Part shown: piece by piece, positions 52,016 through 62,055 of the stretch
Numbering within the stretch: the first letter of the stretch is position 1
How the letters are laid out: every line of letters begins with the position of its first letter
Source: Cognatishimia sp. 1_MG-2023
Lineage (GTDB): Bacteria; Pseudomonadota; Alphaproteobacteria; Rhodobacterales; Rhodobacteraceae
Reading direction: 5' to 3'
Assembly: GCF_030548175.1 (NCBI RefSeq)
Contig: NZ_JAUORX010000005.1
Location: 124,001 to 188,000 of the forward strand
DNA length: 64,000 bases
The notes under the pieces: model-generated
What the model saw: only the letters and a program-made list of their open reading frames with translations
What the model was told of the DNA's origin: nothing
Databases searched by the model: none
Translations under genes and position numbers: made by a program

Positions 52016-52049
52016 TCAGCGCAGCACACCTAATGTGCTGCGCTGATTT
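52016..52049. terminator. hairpin after subtilisin gene
   Basis: The 12-bp perfect stem TCAGCGCAGCAC/GTGCTGCGCTGA with a 7-nt loop is followed by TTT on the plus strand. It lies between the convergent subtilisin and NfeD genes. Confidence 0.75.
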
Positions 52050-52058
52050 CGTTTATAG

Positions 52059-52334
52059 CTAGTCGTTGATGTCGTGATCAAAGGTTTTTACTTGGCCTTT
52101 GGGCAGCGAAAAGATGCGGCGTAGGACAAGCCATGAGGCCAGCGATAAGATCGCGAAGATCAAGAAGATCGCTGATGGGCTGAGCAGAGTCAGTGGGCCC
52201 AGCATGGCAAGGCCAACCAATGCCGCGCCAATGGCGAAGCCGAGAAATATGAACCCCGGCAGGACCATTTCCAGGATGCCGAGGATCAGGGCGGCGGCCA
52301 GCCAGAGCCACCATGTTGTGATCAAATCCGCCAT
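52059..52334 (-). CDS. short NfeD-like membrane protein
   Basis: A 91-residue protein with three predicted helices (WLWLAAALILGILEMVLPGF, FAIGAALVGLAML, IFLIFAILSLASWLV). It matches the membrane part of NfeD proteins without the protease or OB-fold domain of the long forms. NfeD partners work with SPFH proteins to maintain membrane quality. Its ATG overlaps the last base of the SPFH gene. Confidence 0.78.
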   Translation of the reverse strand: MADLITTWWLWLAAALILGILEMVLPGFIFLGFAIGAALVGLAMLGPLTLLSPSAIFLIFAILSLASWLVLRRIFSLPKGQVKTFDHDIND

Positions 52335-53224
52335 TATGAGCCGCCTTTCAACAATTTGAAGGCATCGCCAAAGGCCTCGAGCGCAGCGGCTGGCAGGACG
52401 ATGGTTTGCTTGCCTTCACCATTGCCCAGTGCATTCAACGCCTCGACCTGTTTCAGGGCCACTTGGTATTGCGCAGCTTCGATGCCGTTTTCCTTGATGG
52501 CCAAAGCGACCACTTGGGTCGCATAAGCTTCGGCATCAGCGCTGATGCGGCGGGCTTTGGCTTTTTGCTCGGCCTCATAGAGTTCTGCGTCTGCGTGCAA
52601 CTCGACAGAGCGTTTGGCGCCTTCGGCCTCTGTCACTTGGGCGCGGCGGGCGCGTTCGGCGTTGAGCTGTTGCAGCATCGCATCGCGGGTGGCTTGGTCT
52701 AGGTTCACGTCAAGGATTTCGGCTCGGGTGACTTCGATGCCCCAGTTGTCTACCGCGTCTTCGACGAGGTTCTTGATAGTTGCGATCAGGGCCGCGCGGT
52801 TGGATTGGACCTCGTCTAGGTCCATCTTACCGATTTCAGCACGCACGATACCAGCGACTGTGGTTGAGATCGCGCCATCTACATCGCGAATACGATAAAC
52901 CGTCTTTTCAGGTTCGGTGATGCGATAGAAGACAGAGGTATCCACTTGTACCAATACGTTGTCTTTGGTGATCGCGTCTTGGCTGGCAGTGGGCAGTTGG
53001 CGTTCGAGGATCGAAATTTGGTGGCGGACAACATCCAGAAACGGCACAACAAAGTTGATGCCTGGCCCAAGCACGGCTTTCAAACGACCAAAGCGTTCGA
53101 CCACATGTTTTTCGGATTGCGGCACAATGCGAATGCCTTTGAAAATAACGACAATGACAAAGACAGCTGCCAAAAGCAGCACGATGTTTTGGGAAATTAG
53201 GTCAAATATGAAATCTTCGGGCAT
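52334..53224 (-). CDS. SPFH/Band 7 (stomatin-like, QmcA-type) protein
   Basis: A 296-residue protein. One N-terminal membrane helix (LLLAAVFVIVVIFKGI) is followed by a Band 7 domain (VPQSEKHVVERFGRL ... FYRITEPEKTVYRIRDV) and a long helical part with Glu, Ala and Lys (residues 180-250) that probably oligomerises. Homologues form large membrane rings that hold or regulate proteases. It is upstream of the NfeD gene, as is usual. Confidence 0.92.
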   Translation of the reverse strand: MPEDFIFDLISQNIVLLLAAVFVIVVIFKGIRIVPQSEKHVVERFGRLKAVLGPGINFVVPFLDVVRHQISILERQLPTASQDAITKDNVLVQVDTSVFYRITEPEKTVYRIRDVDGAISTTVAGIVRAEIGKMDLDEVQSNRAALIATIKNLVEDAVDNWGIEVTRAEILDVNLDQATRDAMLQQLNAERARRAQVTEAEGAKRSVELHADAELYEAEQKAKARRISADAEAYATQVVALAIKENGIEAAQYQVALKQVEALNALGNGEGKQTIVLPAAALEAFGDAFKLLKGGS

Positions 53225-53330
53225 GTGATCCTCGTTGAAAATGTTATGGCTCTTAGGTGGTTCATTACGAGCTGTTTTACAAGTTTGATAAGGCAGCGTA
53301 AGGAAAGCGCAAAGTTAAAAAGGGTTCCCG

Positions 53331-54461
53331 ATGACAAGCCGTATTTCATTTGAATTAAACGCAACCGATGGCAAAGCGCGTACCGGGGTGATCAATACGC
53401 CGCGGGGCGAAATTCGCACGCCGGCGTTTATGCCTGTGGGCACGGCGGCTACTGTTAAGGCGATGATGCCTGAAAGCGTGCGTTCGACCGGCGCGGATAT
53501 TCTGTTGGGGAATACCTATCATTTGATGCTGCGCCCCACGGCAGAGCGGATTGATCGCTTGGGTGGCTTGCATAAGTTCATGAATTGGGAGCGTCCTATT
53601 CTGACGGATAGCGGCGGGTTTCAGGTGATGTCATTGGCCGGGTTGCGCAAGCTGACCGAAAAAGGCGTGACGTTTAAATCCCACATTGATGGGTCAAAGC
53701 ATGAGCTGACGCCAGAACGGTCGATGGAAATCCAAAAGCTATTGGGCTCTGACATCGTGATGTGTTTTGACGAATGCCCAGCCTTGCCTGCGGATCGTGA
53801 CAGGATCGCGGAATCGATGCGCCTGTCGATGCGGTGGGCTGAACGATCCAAAGAGGCCTTTGGCGATCGTCCGGGACACGCGTTGTTCGGCATTGTGCAG
53901 GGTGGCCTGGAAAAAGACTTTCGCGAAGAAAGCGCGAATGCGCTGCGTGAGATCGGATTTGATGGCTATGCTGTCGGCGGTCTGGCCGTCGGCGAGGGCC
54001 AAGAGGCAATGTTTGATTGCCTTGATTATGCACCGGACATGTTACCCGTGGATAAGCCGCGCTACCTTATGGGCGTTGGCAAGCCGGATGATATTGTGGG
54101 CGCAGTTAAGCGCGGCATCGACATGATGGACTGTGTATTACCGTCACGCTCTGGTCGGACAGGGCAGGCGTTTACACGCAAAGGTGTGGTGAATATCAAA
54201 AATGCGCGCCACGCGGATGATCCGCGTCAATTGGATGCGGCATGTACTTGCCCGGCGTGTTCAAATTATTCGCGCGCCTATTTGCACCATGTGTTCCGTT
54301 CTAACGAGATGATTTCTGGCATGTTACTGACATGGCATAACCTGCAGTATTTCCAAGATATTATGGACGGCATGCGTAACGCGATTGCGGCGGGTACATT
54401 TGAAGCGTGGGAAAAGGATTTCCACGAGGGGCGTGCGCAGGGCGATATTGAGCCGCTTTGA
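53331..54461 (+). CDS. tgt: queuine/preQ1 tRNA-ribosyltransferase
   Basis: A 376-residue enzyme that exchanges guanine-34 for preQ1 in tRNAs for Tyr, His, Asn and Asp. The substrate site includes [13 protein letters not shown] (nucleophile Asp region) and [13 protein letters not shown], the active Asp is in [10 protein letters not shown], and the zinc site is [16 protein letters not shown]. The length is normal. lon follows in the same direction 232 bp later. Confidence 0.96.
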   Translation: MTSRISFELNATDGKARTGVINTPRGEIRTPAFMPVGTAATVKAMMPESVRSTGADILLGNTYHLMLRPTAERIDRLGGLHKFMNWERPILTDSGGFQVMSLAGLRKLTEKGVTFKSHIDGSKHELTPERSMEIQKLLGSDIVMCFDECPALPADRDRIAESMRLSMRWAERSKEAFGDRPGHALFGIVQGGLEKDFREESANALREIGFDGYAVGGLAVGEGQEAMFDCLDYAPDMLPVDKPRYLMGVGKPDDIVGAVKRGIDMMDCVLPSRSGRTGQAFTRKGVVNIKNARHADDPRQLDAACTCPACSNYSRAYLHHVFRSNEMISGMLLTWHNLQYFQDIMDGMRNAIAAGTFEAWEKDFHEGRAQGDIEPL

Positions 54462-54587
54462 GGGCTTCGTGCTGAAATTCGCCTAAACCCACAATCAATC
54501 ATTAAAACCGGGTGAATTGTCCGAATTCTCGCCTTGTGTCCCTCGGCGTCTGCGGGCATTCTGGTTCCCAACCAAGAGGCGCTTGGG

Positions 54588-54616
54588 TTGAAACCCTTGC
54601 CGAGCCGTACCAGATA
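54588..54616 (+). promoter_or_regulatory. possible heat-shock-type promoter of lon
   Basis: TTGAAA (54588-54593) and CCAGATA (54610-54616) are separated by 16 bp, roughly like alphaproteobacterial RpoH promoters. Heat control of lon is established in other bacteria. The match is only partial. Confidence 0.3.
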
Positions 54617-54693
54617 GAAAACTCGAAAGAGGAGACAGCAAGCGTTGCCGCATAGCGGGGCCAGCTTGTCTTGCCAGAGAATAAGGACCGAGT

Positions 54694-57099
54694 ATGCAAG
54701 AGCCACTCAATTCATCCTACCCTGTATTGCCGCTGCGCGACATTGTGGTGTTTCCACATATGATTGTGCCGCTGTTTGTGGGCCGGGAAAAATCTGTTCG
54801 CGCCCTCGAAGAGGTGATGCAGGACGATAAACAAATCCTACTTGCCAGCCAGATCGACCCAGCAGAGGACGATCCAGAGGCGGAAAGCATTTACTGCACT
54901 GGCGTGCTGGCGAATGTTTTGCAGCTGCTGAAGCTGCCTGATGGCACCGTTAAGGTTCTGGTCGAAGGTCAGGCGCGGGTGCAGATCAATGATTTCCTTG
55001 AGAATGACAATTTCTTTGAGGCAACTGCCGAATACCTAAGCGAAATTCCGGGCGACGCGACCACAATCGAGGCGTTGTTGCGCACCGTTGGTGATGAGTT
55101 TGAGCGTTACGCCAAGGTTAAGAAAAACATCCCTGATGAAGCGCTGAGCGCAGTTTCTGAAACCGAAGAACCCGCACGTCTTGCGGATTTGGTTGCCGGG
55201 CATCTGGGTGTTGAAGTGGACCAAAAGCAAGAGCTTTTGGAAACGCTGTCTGTGTCTGAACGTCTGGAAAAGGTCTATGGCCTGATGCAGGGCGAAATGT
55301 CTGTGTTGCAGGTTGAGAAAAAGATCAAAACCCGCGTGAAATCGCAGATGGAGAAGACCCAGCGCGAGTATTACCTGAATGAGCAGATGAAGGCCATTCA
55401 GAAGGAATTGGGAGATGGCGAAGACGGTTCTGGTGAAATCCAAGAGCTGGAAGATCGCATTGCCGCGACCAAACTGTCCAAAGAAGCCAAAGAAAAGGCT
55501 GATGCCGAGCTGAAAAAGCTTAAGAACATGTCGCCTATGTCTGCAGAAGCCACAGTTGTGCGCAACTATTTGGATTGGATGCTGTCCATTCCATGGGGCA
55601 ACAAATCACGCGTTAAAAAAGACCTGAACAAAGCGCAGGCTGTGCTGGACGAAGATCACTTTGGTCTGGATAAGGTCAAAGAGCGTATTGTTGAGTATTT
55701 GGCGGTTCAGAAACGGTCTGCCAAGCTGAAGGGACCGATCCTGTGTCTTGTTGGCCCTCCGGGTGTTGGTAAGACATCGCTGGGCAAATCTGTTGCCAAG
55801 GCGACTGGGCGTGAGTTCATTCGGATTTCTCTGGGTGGCGTGCGTGACGAGTCAGAAATTCGTGGTCACCGCCGGACATACATCGGTTCTATGCCGGGTA
55901 AGATCATTCAGGCGCTGAAAAAAGCGAAAACCACGAACCCGCTGATTTTGCTCGATGAAATCGACAAGATGGGGCAGGACTTCCGTGGTGACCCGGCATC
56001 AGCGATGCTGGAGGTGCTTGATCCGGAACAGAACAACACCTTTGTCGATCACTACCTTGAGGTGGAATATGATCTGTCTGATGTGATGTTCTTGACCACA
56101 TCCAACAGCTACAACATGCCGGGACCACTATTGGACCGGATGGAGATCATTCCACTGGCTGGCTACACAGAGGACGAAAAGGCCGAGATTGCCCATCGTC
56201 ACCTTGTGCCGAAACAGGTGAAGAACCACGGTTTGAAAGCCAAGGAATTCACGCTGGAGCCAGATGCGGTTGAGGAAATGATCCGTACTTATACCCGCGA
56301 AGCGGGCGTGCGGAACCTTGAGCGTGAGATCGGCAAAGTGGCGCGTAAAGCGATTACTAAGATTGTGAAAAACGAAGCGGAATCAGTGACGGTTTCGGCG
56401 GACAATCTTGATGAGTTCTTGGGCGTTAAGAAATACCGGTATGGTCTGGCGGAAAGCAAAGATCAGGTCGGTGTTGTGACCGGTTTGGCTTATACCAGCG
56501 TTGGTGGCGATTTGCTGCACATCGAAGCGTTGAAGCTGCCCGGCAAAGGGCGGATGAAAACGACAGGTAAGCTGGGCGATGTGATGAAAGAATCCATTGA
56601 TGCGGCGGCCTCTTATGTACGGTCGATCGCTCCGGAAATTGGTGTGAAACCACCGATGTTCGAAAAGTGGGACATTCACGTACACGTTCCTGATGGTGCG
56701 ACGCCAAAGGATGGTCCATCTGCTGGTTTGGCGATGGTTACGTCCATTGTGTCTGTGCTGACAGGTATTCCGATCCGTAAAGACATCGCGATGACGGGCG
56801 AAGTATCGCTTCGTGGTAATGCAATGCCGATTGGTGGTCTGAAAGAGAAGCTGCTGGCGGCGCTACGCGGTGGAATCAAAATTGTATTCATCCCTGAGGA
56901 AAATGAAAAAGACCTCGCGGAAATTCCGAATAACGTGAAAGAGGGTTTGGAAATTATTCCTGTGACCCACGTATCCGAAGTTCTGGAACGCGCTTTGATC
57001 TCAAAGCCTGAGCCGGTTGAATGGGATGAGGCCGCTGAAGAAGCTGCAGCTGCCGCCGCGCTAAAGACGGATAAGTCAGCGGGTGCTGTCGCGCATTAA
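54694..57099 (+). CDS. lon: ATP-dependent protease Lon
   Basis: An 801-residue ATP-dependent protease. It has an N-terminal substrate-binding domain (YPVLPLRDIVVFPHMIVPLF), a AAA+ module with Walker A GPPGVGKTS (near residue 355) and Walker B LILLDEIDKMG, and a C-terminal Ser-Lys protease domain (KDGPSAGLAM with the catalytic Ser near 678, and GGLKEKLLAA with the catalytic Lys). It degrades damaged and regulatory proteins. The ATG follows AAGGACC. A terminator is 18 bp past the stop. Confidence 0.98.
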   Translation: MQEPLNSSYPVLPLRDIVVFPHMIVPLFVGREKSVRALEEVMQDDKQILLASQIDPAEDDPEAESIYCTGVLANVLQLLKLPDGTVKVLVEGQARVQINDFLENDNFFEATAEYLSEIPGDATTIEALLRTVGDEFERYAKVKKNIPDEALSAVSETEEPARLADLVAGHLGVEVDQKQELLETLSVSERLEKVYGLMQGEMSVLQVEKKIKTRVKSQMEKTQREYYLNEQMKAIQKELGDGEDGSGEIQELEDRIAATKLSKEAKEKADAELKKLKNMSPMSAEATVVRNYLDWMLSIPWGNKSRVKKDLNKAQAVLDEDHFGLDKVKERIVEYLAVQKRSAKLKGPILCLVGPPGVGKTSLGKSVAKATGREFIRISLGGVRDESEIRGHRRTYIGSMPGKIIQALKKAKTTNPLILLDEIDKMGQDFRGDPASAMLEVLDPEQNNTFVDHYLEVEYDLSDVMFLTTSNSYNMPGPLLDRMEIIPLAGYTEDEKAEIAHRHLVPKQVKNHGLKAKEFTLEPDAVEEMIRTYTREAGVRNLEREIGKVARKAITKIVKNEAESVTVSADNLDEFLGVKKYRYGLAESKDQVGVVTGLAYTSVGGDLLHIEALKLPGKGRMKTTGKLGDVMKESIDAAASYVRSIAPEIGVKPPMFEKWDIHVHVPDGATPKDGPSAGLAMVTSIVSVLTGIPIRKDIAMTGEVSLRGNAMPIGGLKEKLLAALRGGIKIVFIPEENEKDLAEIPNNVKEGLEIIPVTHVSEVLERALISKPEPVEWDEAAEEAAAAAALKTDKSAGAVAH

Positions 57100-57117
57100 G
57101 TGACGGACCTAGAATAG

Positions 57118-57153
57118 AAAAAGGCGCTTTGATTAATTCAAGGCGCCTTTTTT
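57118..57153 (+). terminator. Rho-independent terminator after lon
   Basis: The stem AAGGCGC/GCGCCTT has inner pairing (TTTGA/TTCAA) and is followed by TTTT on the plus strand. A-rich flanks may let it work on the minus strand too, for the small gene at 57174. Confidence 0.85.
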
Positions 57154-57173
57154 GTGGGAAATGCCTAAGACGA

Positions 57174-57359
57174 TCAATCCAAAGCGGCCCAAAGGATAGA
57201 AGCAACCAGAATGCCCATGACAGCGCTGCTGGACAGAGTGCTTGATTCCGCTGATGCTGTGATGATTGGTGCTTCGATAACTGGATCTGACATGCCGCCT
57301 GCCTGAACAGACGTTACGCTGACCGCCATAAGCGCCAATGCTGCAAATGTTGTTTTCAT
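57174..57359 (-). CDS. small secreted or membrane protein, 61 residues
   Basis: A signal peptide (MKTTFAALALMAVSVTSVQA) is followed by GGMSDPVIEAP, a Ser/Thr-rich linker and a C-terminal hydrophobic segment (VMGILVASILWAAL). Small proteins of this form, with AGGM(S/A)xPV after the signal, recur in Rhodobacteraceae. No function is known to me. ATG 57359 follows GGGGGA; a much longer upstream reading frame is not credible. The 198 bp up to the tRNA hold nothing else I can support. Confidence 0.7.
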   Translation of the reverse strand: MKTTFAALALMAVSVTSVQAGGMSDPVIEAPIITASAESSTLSSSAVMGILVASILWAALD

Positions 57360-57557
57360 GATGTCCCCCGATGAATTTCGTTGATTTGGTGAGGTTTCAT
57401 TGGATTTAGCGAGGGGTTTGTCAAATTTTTTTTGCAGTGATAGCGCTGTTTTGTTCCATGTATGTTGCGGGGAGGCGTCAAAAAAATTGATTTTCAGTCG
57501 AATTTTCTGCTGCGGTCTCTTGCAGTCCCTAATGAGCCAGAGTAATACAGCCAAACC

Positions 57558-57633
<76 letters not shown>

Positions 57634-57765
57634 TTCTCCTCATTAAATCAATGTTCTACCAATTCGTGATAATGCATTCATTTGCATGATGTTCATGCGT
57701 CGAATTCAGGTTGATCTGGAAGTGCATATATTGACCCGCTATGCGCCAACCTGCATGGTCAGGCC

Positions 57766-60558
57766 ATGACATTTACCCAACGTATCACCCGATTGCCGCG
57801 CCCCTTTGATCCTGATCGAGGGCAAGACGCCCTTGATGCTGTGCCTAGCTTGTCCGGTGATCTTGGGAAACTGGTTTTAGGGGCGGGCGGTAGCAGCTTT
57901 TATCTTAAACAGCTGATTGAGAAAGAAAAAGACTGGTTGCCACCGGCGTTGGATGCGCCGGAAGAGGCGATTGTTACGCTGTTCAAAGAGCTGCGTGCAG
58001 AGCCGGTTGATCAATTGCCTGCAGCATTACGGCAAGGGAAACGACGCGTGGCGTTGTTAACGGCCTTGGCGGATGTTGCCGGAGTTTGGCCGCTTGAAAC
58101 GGTGACTGGTGCGTTAACCGATTTTGCCGATTTGGCGACCGATCTGGCCGTGAAGGCCATGGTTGGTAAGGAAATCGCGCGCGGTAAGCTGCCCGGAATG
58201 ACCGAAGATGACATTTCGGATGCGGGCGGCATGGTGTGTTTGGCCATGGGCAAAATGGGCGCGCATGAGCTGAATTATTCAAGCGATATTGATTTGATCT
58301 GCCTGTTTGATGAAACGCGTTATGACTCTGCGGACTTCTATGATGCGCGATCTTCTTTGGTGCGAGCAACGCGCCGCGCGATGTCCATGTTGAACGACCT
58401 GACGGGCGACGGTTATGTTTTTAGAACCGATCTGAGGTTGCGACCTGATCCATCTGTGACACCTGTTTGCCTCGCGATGGAGGCGGCGGAGCGGTATTAT
58501 GAAAGCCTTGGCCGTACGTGGGAGCGTGCAGCCTATATCAAAGCGCGGCCTGCGGCGGGTGATGTACAGGCTGGGGAACGTTTCCTGAAAGCCCTGCGGC
58601 CCTTCGTTTGGCGCAAGCATCTGGACTTTGCCGCGATCCAAGACGCCCATGATATGCGCCTGCGCATTCGTGAGCATAAGGGGTTGGGTGGTAAGCTGTC
58701 GTTGCCCGGCCATAACATCAAGCTGGGCCGAGGTGGTATTCGCGAGATCGAATTTTTCACCCAGACGCGTCAGTTGATTGCTGGCGGGCGTGATCGGGAA
58801 TTGCGCGGGCGTGAAACCGTAGCATCCTTGGCGCTATTGGCAGAAAAGGGGTGGGTGCCAACAGAGGCTGCTGAAAAGCTAACGGGTCATTACCGGGCGC
58901 ATCGCGAGTTGGAACATCGCATTCAGATGATCAATGACGCGCAGACGCATGATTTTCCAAAGTCAGACGAAGGCATGCAGCGCATCGCTTGCTTGATGGG
59001 GCGCGATCTGGCTGAGCTTCGGGCGGATGTTACAGAACGATTAAACGAAGTGCACGCACTGACCGAGGATTTCTTTGCACCCGATGCGGTCCAGCCGATT
59101 GAACAGACATATGAATTTGACAACGAGATACTAAAGCGGTGGAAAACCTATCCAGCCTTGCGGTCGTCTCGTGCCAATGAGATTTTTGATCGCTTGCGGC
59201 CAGAGCTGTTGGGGCGTTTGGCCAAGACGGCGCGTCCGTCCGAGGCCTTGGTTGCGCTCGATGGGTTTTTGGCAGGTTTGCCAGCCGGTGTTCAGGTTTT
59301 TTCATTGTTTGATGCGAACCCGCAATTGGTAGATTTGCTGATTGATATTGTCGGAACCTCGCCCGCCTTGGCAAAGTATTTGTCGCGGAATTCGGCGGTA
59401 TTGGATGGGGTTATCGGTGGCGCGTTCTTTGCTGATTGGCCAGCCGTGGATGCCTTGCGTGCTGAATTGACGGTCCAATTGGCGGCTGAACCAGATTATG
59501 AACGTAAGCTGGATTTGACACGTCGTTGGACAAAGGAATGGCATTTCCGAGTAGGGGTGCATCATCTACGCGGTGTGATTTCGGCGGAAGAGGCTGGCGT
59601 GCAATACGCAGAATTGGCAGAGGCGGTGCTGTCCGCGCTTTGGCCAGAGGTGGCACAGGTCTTTGCTGAAAAACACGGGCCAATGCCCGGACGCGGCGCG
59701 ATGGTATTGGCTATGGGATCACTTGGGGCAGGGCAGTTGAATGCTGGGTCTGATCTGGATCTGATTGTGATCTACGACGCGGCCGGAGTGGAGATGTCTG
59801 ACGGGCGTAGACCATTGGGCGCGCGGCAATATTATTCGCGGCTGACCCAAGCCATGGTAACAGCAGTCACTGCACCGATGGCAGAAGGGCGGCTGTACGA
59901 GGTAGACATGCGATTGCGTCCATCAGGCACAAAAGGACCTGTGGCAACATCTTTGGCGTCTTTCACGGATTACCAAGAAAACAGTGCTTGGACGTGGGAG
60001 CATTTGGCCCTGACGCGCGCGCGGCCTGTGGCTGGTGACGCCGGTTTGATGGACGCGGTAGAACGATTTCGCCAATCCCTGCTGGCGCGCGACTCTGACG
60101 AAGGGAAGACGCGGAAAGATGTTGCCGAAATGCGGGAACGGATTGCCAGTGCAAAGTCCCCCAATGGCGTGTGGGATGCAAAGATCGGCGCAGGGCGGAT
60201 GCAAGACATTGAACTGACAGCGCAGGCCGCGGGTCTACTGGCTGGTACGTCAAAACGTGACATCTATGCTCTGTTAGAGGCCGGCGCGGCGCTTGGGTGG
60301 TTTGCGGTGTCGGAAACAGAAGCGCTACGCACGGCGTATCAACGTTATCACGGTCTGCAGGTCGCATCGCGGCTGTTGGGGGAGCAAACAATTGACCCCG
60401 CGACGATTGGCGTTGGTGGTCAGGAATTCTTGTTACGAGAGATGGGGGCCGAAACATTTTCGGACCTAGAGACATTGTTGGCTAAAACAGCAGCAGAGGC
60501 GGCGCAGGTGATTGAAACCGCGCTGGCCCGCCCTGTGAAAGGACATTCAGATGACTGA
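57766..60558 (+). CDS. glnE: bifunctional glutamine synthetase adenylyltransferase/adenylyl-removing enzyme
   Basis: A 930-residue protein with two nucleotidyltransferase domains. The N-terminal one (GKMGAHELNYSSDIDLICLFD, near residue 160-180) removes AMP from glutamine synthetase, and the C-terminal one (GSLGAGQLNAGSDLDLIVIYD, near 650) adds it. A PII-binding linker lies between. It tunes nitrogen assimilation. The first ATG has no strong Shine-Dalgarno. It overlaps the next small gene by 8 bp. Confidence 0.95.
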   Translation: MTFTQRITRLPRPFDPDRGQDALDAVPSLSGDLGKLVLGAGGSSFYLKQLIEKEKDWLPPALDAPEEAIVTLFKELRAEPVDQLPAALRQGKRRVALLTALADVAGVWPLETVTGALTDFADLATDLAVKAMVGKEIARGKLPGMTEDDISDAGGMVCLAMGKMGAHELNYSSDIDLICLFDETRYDSADFYDARSSLVRATRRAMSMLNDLTGDGYVFRTDLRLRPDPSVTPVCLAMEAAERYYESLGRTWERAAYIKARPAAGDVQAGERFLKALRPFVWRKHLDFAAIQDAHDMRLRIREHKGLGGKLSLPGHNIKLGRGGIREIEFFTQTRQLIAGGRDRELRGRETVASLALLAEKGWVPTEAAEKLTGHYRAHRELEHRIQMINDAQTHDFPKSDEGMQRIACLMGRDLAELRADVTERLNEVHALTEDFFAPDAVQPIEQTYEFDNEILKRWKTYPALRSSRANEIFDRLRPELLGRLAKTARPSEALVALDGFLAGLPAGVQVFSLFDANPQLVDLLIDIVGTSPALAKYLSRNSAVLDGVIGGAFFADWPAVDALRAELTVQLAAEPDYERKLDLTRRWTKEWHFRVGVHHLRGVISAEEAGVQYAELAEAVLSALWPEVAQVFAEKHGPMPGRGAMVLAMGSLGAGQLNAGSDLDLIVIYDAAGVEMSDGRRPLGARQYYSRLTQAMVTAVTAPMAEGRLYEVDMRLRPSGTKGPVATSLASFTDYQENSAWTWEHLALTRARPVAGDAGLMDAVERFRQSLLARDSDEGKTRKDVAEMRERIASAKSPNGVWDAKIGAGRMQDIELTAQAAGLLAGTSKRDIYALLEAGAALGWFAVSETEALRTAYQRYHGLQVASRLLGEQTIDPATIGVGGQEFLLREMGAETFSDLETLLAKTAAEAAQVIETALARPVKGHSDD

Positions 60559-60823
60559 AACATCAGTACATGATCCACGCGGATTGATCCGAGAATCCTA
60601 TCGTATCGAAGGGATTGATACAGTGCAGTGCCGGTCTATTTTCTTTGACTGGGCGATGGATTTGCAAGAGGGAGAGGCAGGCGTTGCTTCGATCCAAGCC
60701 CTTTTGGACCAATACCAAACGGCCCATCCAACTCATCCGATGACGATGGTTCTGCTAGAGGGCGTTAGCAAACTGGCATCAGATGGTCCGCAAAGACGTA
60801 CTGGTCGACGTCGCAACCGTTAA
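60551..60823 (+). CDS. conserved small hypothetical protein
   Basis: A 90-residue soluble protein of no family that I recognise. It begins with HDPRGLIRESYRIEGID, has CRSIFFDWAMDLQEGE in the middle and a basic tail (RRTGRRRNR). Rhodobacteraceae have similar genes after glnE, as I recall. It overlaps glnE by 8 bp, so it is probably translated with it. Confidence 0.65.
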   Translation: MTETSVHDPRGLIRESYRIEGIDTVQCRSIFFDWAMDLQEGEAGVASIQALLDQYQTAHPTHPMTMVLLEGVSKLASDGPQRRTGRRRNR

Positions 60824-60864
60824 TCGGACTTCCCTTGGCTCGGTTATGGCATTAGGAGGGCGAT

Positions 60865-62055
60865 ATGTCAGATTTACCAATTGTCCGCCTCATGCCCAAA
60901 GCCAACGCCCGAGCGATCCGCCACGGCTTTCCTTGGGTCTATGAAAATGAGCTCGTCACCGACCGCCGCACCAAAGCTTTGGCTGCGGGCACCTTGGCTA
61001 TTCTAGAAGATAGCGAACGGCGGCCCATGGGGCTGGTTGCGGTGAACCCGAACAGCAAGATCATCTGCCGGATGCTTGACCGCTCCGTTGATGCACAGAT
61101 TGATCAGGCGTGGTTTGCAACCCGGTTGACCAAAGCGCTTGATATGCGCGCGCGCCTCTATGATGCGCCGTTCTATCGTTTGGTGCATGCTGAAACAGAT
61201 GGGCTACCGGGTGTGATCATTGACCGCTTTGGCGATACATGTGTTATTCAGCCTAACGCCGCCTGGGTCGAGGCATTGCTGCCTGCGCTGACAGCCGCAT
61301 TGGCAGAAGTTACTGGCGTTACCAATGTTCTGAAAAACGGCGGTGGCCGTGCGCGTGTGCTTGAAGGGCTAGACGAAGAAAGTTCCGTTCTTTTGGGTGC
61401 TGCACCGTCCGAACCTGTTCCTGTTTTGATGAACGGCGCAACTTATATGGCGGATCTGACCGGTGGTCAGAAAACCGGCCTGTTCTTTGACCAACGTCCT
61501 AACCATGAATTTACCGCGCGCCTATCCAAAGGCGCACGTGTTTTGGATGTGTTTTCACACGTTGGCGGCTTTTCATTGGCAGCTTTGGCGGGTGGCGCAG
61601 ACTCTGCGTTGGCAGTTGATGGCTCTGCTCCGGCATTGGCCTTGGCAGAACAAGGTGCTGCTGCGGCTGGTTTTGGCGAAAAATTCGCAACCCGAAAGGG
61701 TGACGCGTTTATGACGCTCGAAGCCTTGGCTGAAGAAGGCGAGAAGTTTGACGTTGTGGTCTGTGACCCACCAGCATTTGCACCAAACAAACAAGCGCTG
61801 GACAAAGGTCTGCGCGCCTATGAACGCGTGGCACGTTTGGCGGCACCTTTGGTTGCCGAGGGCGGCTATCTGGTGCTTTGTTCCTGTTCTCATGCGGCAG
61901 AGCTGACATTGTTCCGCAACTCATCTGCACGCGGCATTGGGCGGGCAGGGCGTCGTGGTCAGTTGATCCACACAGGGTTTGCTGGGCCAGATCACCCCTT
62001 GATGCCGCAACTGGCTGAAAGTGGTTACCTAAAGGCGCTGACGTTCCGCCTATGA
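60865..62055 (+). CDS. rlmI: 23S rRNA methyltransferase, RlmI-like
   Basis: A 396-residue protein with an N-terminal PUA domain (residues 1-80: RHGFPWVYENELV) and a Rossmann methyltransferase core (VLDVFSHVGGFSLAAL near 225; VVVCDPPAFA near 295; LCSCSHAAEL). It matches RlmI, which makes m5C1962 in E. coli 23S rRNA; the exact site here is inferred. ATG follows AGGAGG. It overlaps the PIN-domain gene by 4 bp. Confidence 0.9.
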   Translation: MSDLPIVRLMPKANARAIRHGFPWVYENELVTDRRTKALAAGTLAILEDSERRPMGLVAVNPNSKIICRMLDRSVDAQIDQAWFATRLTKALDMRARLYDAPFYRLVHAETDGLPGVIIDRFGDTCVIQPNAAWVEALLPALTAALAEVTGVTNVLKNGGGRARVLEGLDEESSVLLGAAPSEPVPVLMNGATYMADLTGGQKTGLFFDQRPNHEFTARLSKGARVLDVFSHVGGFSLAALAGGADSALAVDGSAPALALAEQGAAAAGFGEKFATRKGDAFMTLEALAEEGEKFDVVVCDPPAFAPNKQALDKGLRAYERVARLAAPLVAEGGYLVLCSCSHAAELTLFRNSSARGIGRAGRRGQLIHTGFAGPDHPLMPQLAESGYLKALTFRL

